Positions 63,806 to 64,000 of a stretch of DNA of 64,000 nt are shown in pieces (position 1 is the stretch's first letter; every line of letters begins with the position of its first letter). A model generated the notes under the pieces. It ran no database searches. It was not told the origin of the DNA and was given only the letters and a program-made list of their open reading frames with translations. This DNA comes from Mycobacterium simulans. GTDB taxonomy: Bacteria > Actinomycetota > Actinomycetes > Mycobacteriales > Mycobacteriaceae. The translations under genes and the position numbers were made by a program. The stretch is from positions 98,051 to 162,050 of the forward strand of contig NZ_OCVX01000004.1 in assembly GCF_900232995.1 (NCBI RefSeq), in the 5' to 3' direction.

Positions 63806-64000
63806 GGCGCTTCCGATCTTGGCCCCTCCCGTCGGCCTCCTCCAGTCGGCTTCGTGACGTCCTTCTTAGTCGATGCCCCTGTGACGCTGGTGGGATGGCC
63901 AATGCGGCGCCCAAATCATCGCTCACGATGTCGGTTGCGTGGCTCACACATCCACTGCTCGAATAGCAGCCGGCCAGTCTTGACCTGGCCAGTCAGCGTC
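63806..64000. other. End of window, no confident gene
   Basis: 195 bases upstream of the binding-protein gene. It should hold the promoter of the ABC operon. A short frame from 63894 (MANAAPKSSLTMSV) is too small to call. Confidence 0.4.

Overview
The window is a high-G+C actinobacterial chromosome segment that reads as a slow-growing Mycobacterium. It holds a complete ESX (type VII secretion) locus with PE and PPE genes, a mycobacterial dormancy ferredoxin (fdxA) flanked by tandem universal stress proteins, an LppY/LpqO-like lipoprotein, the KRRIHQKP-type uracil glycosylase UdgX, VapBC remnants, and a sugar ABC operon matching M. tuberculosis Rv2038c-Rv2041c in order and size. The species cannot be fixed from sequence alone. 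The ESX locus does not have the gene order of any of the five ESX loci of M. tuberculosis as I recall them.

Layout. 0-6 kb: a damaged PepSY-type membrane gene, a methyltransferase fragment, a secreted lipase, an IS3-type transposase remnant, an SDR oxidoreductase and udgX. 6-12.4 kb: a molybdopterin/cytochrome b operon that includes a GH15 glucosidase, and a divergent PLP decarboxylase. 12.4-15.8 kb: stress genes (two USPs, fdxA) and a formate/nitrite transporter. 15.8-19.4 kb: a tightly coupled operon of OsmC, cyanase, acyl-CoA-dehydrogenase-fold oxidoreductase, ECF sigma, anti-sigma and flavin reductase. 19.9-25.1 kb: DUF3097, a DUF1023 hydrolase with a divergent DUF2580 gene, DUF3349, and an ArsR-SRPBCC-DinB operon.

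25.1-51.4 kb: the ESX locus, all on the minus strand, transcribed eccA-eccB-eccC, then (after an 8.4 kb interruption) PE-PPE-esx-esx-espG-espI-like-eccD-mycP-eccE-helix-turn-helix regulator. The interruption (35.5-43.8 kb) carries chromate resistance (chrB in two parts, chrA), a two-component system with its apparent regulon (an LppY/LpqO-like lipoprotein and a PepSY protein) and scraps of vapC, a P-type ATPase and an MFS transporter. VapC remnants lie at both edges. Upstream of eccA are a DUF2580 partner, a two-domain putative effector and a small membrane protein (51.7-53.4 kb), then an Esp-type accessory module (EspJ-like, EspK-like, a membrane protein, EspL-like, and an unknown; 53.6-59.7 kb). 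The window closes with the sugar ABC importer.

How it fits together: EccB-E, MycP and EccA would form and serve the ESX channel; PE/PPE/Esx pairs and the Esp-like proteins would be its substrates or partners. The most interesting observation is that the protein at 52005-53090 and the DUF1023 hydrolase at 20810-22630 share an N-terminal domain but have unrelated C-terminal domains, and each lies next to a DUF2580 gene. This looks like a modular family of ESX-linked effectors. The 52-kb member also has a candidate immunity gene behind it. Two stretches (about 345-460 and 56095-56480) are homopolymer-rich and probably contain sequencing or assembly errors that break otherwise real genes.
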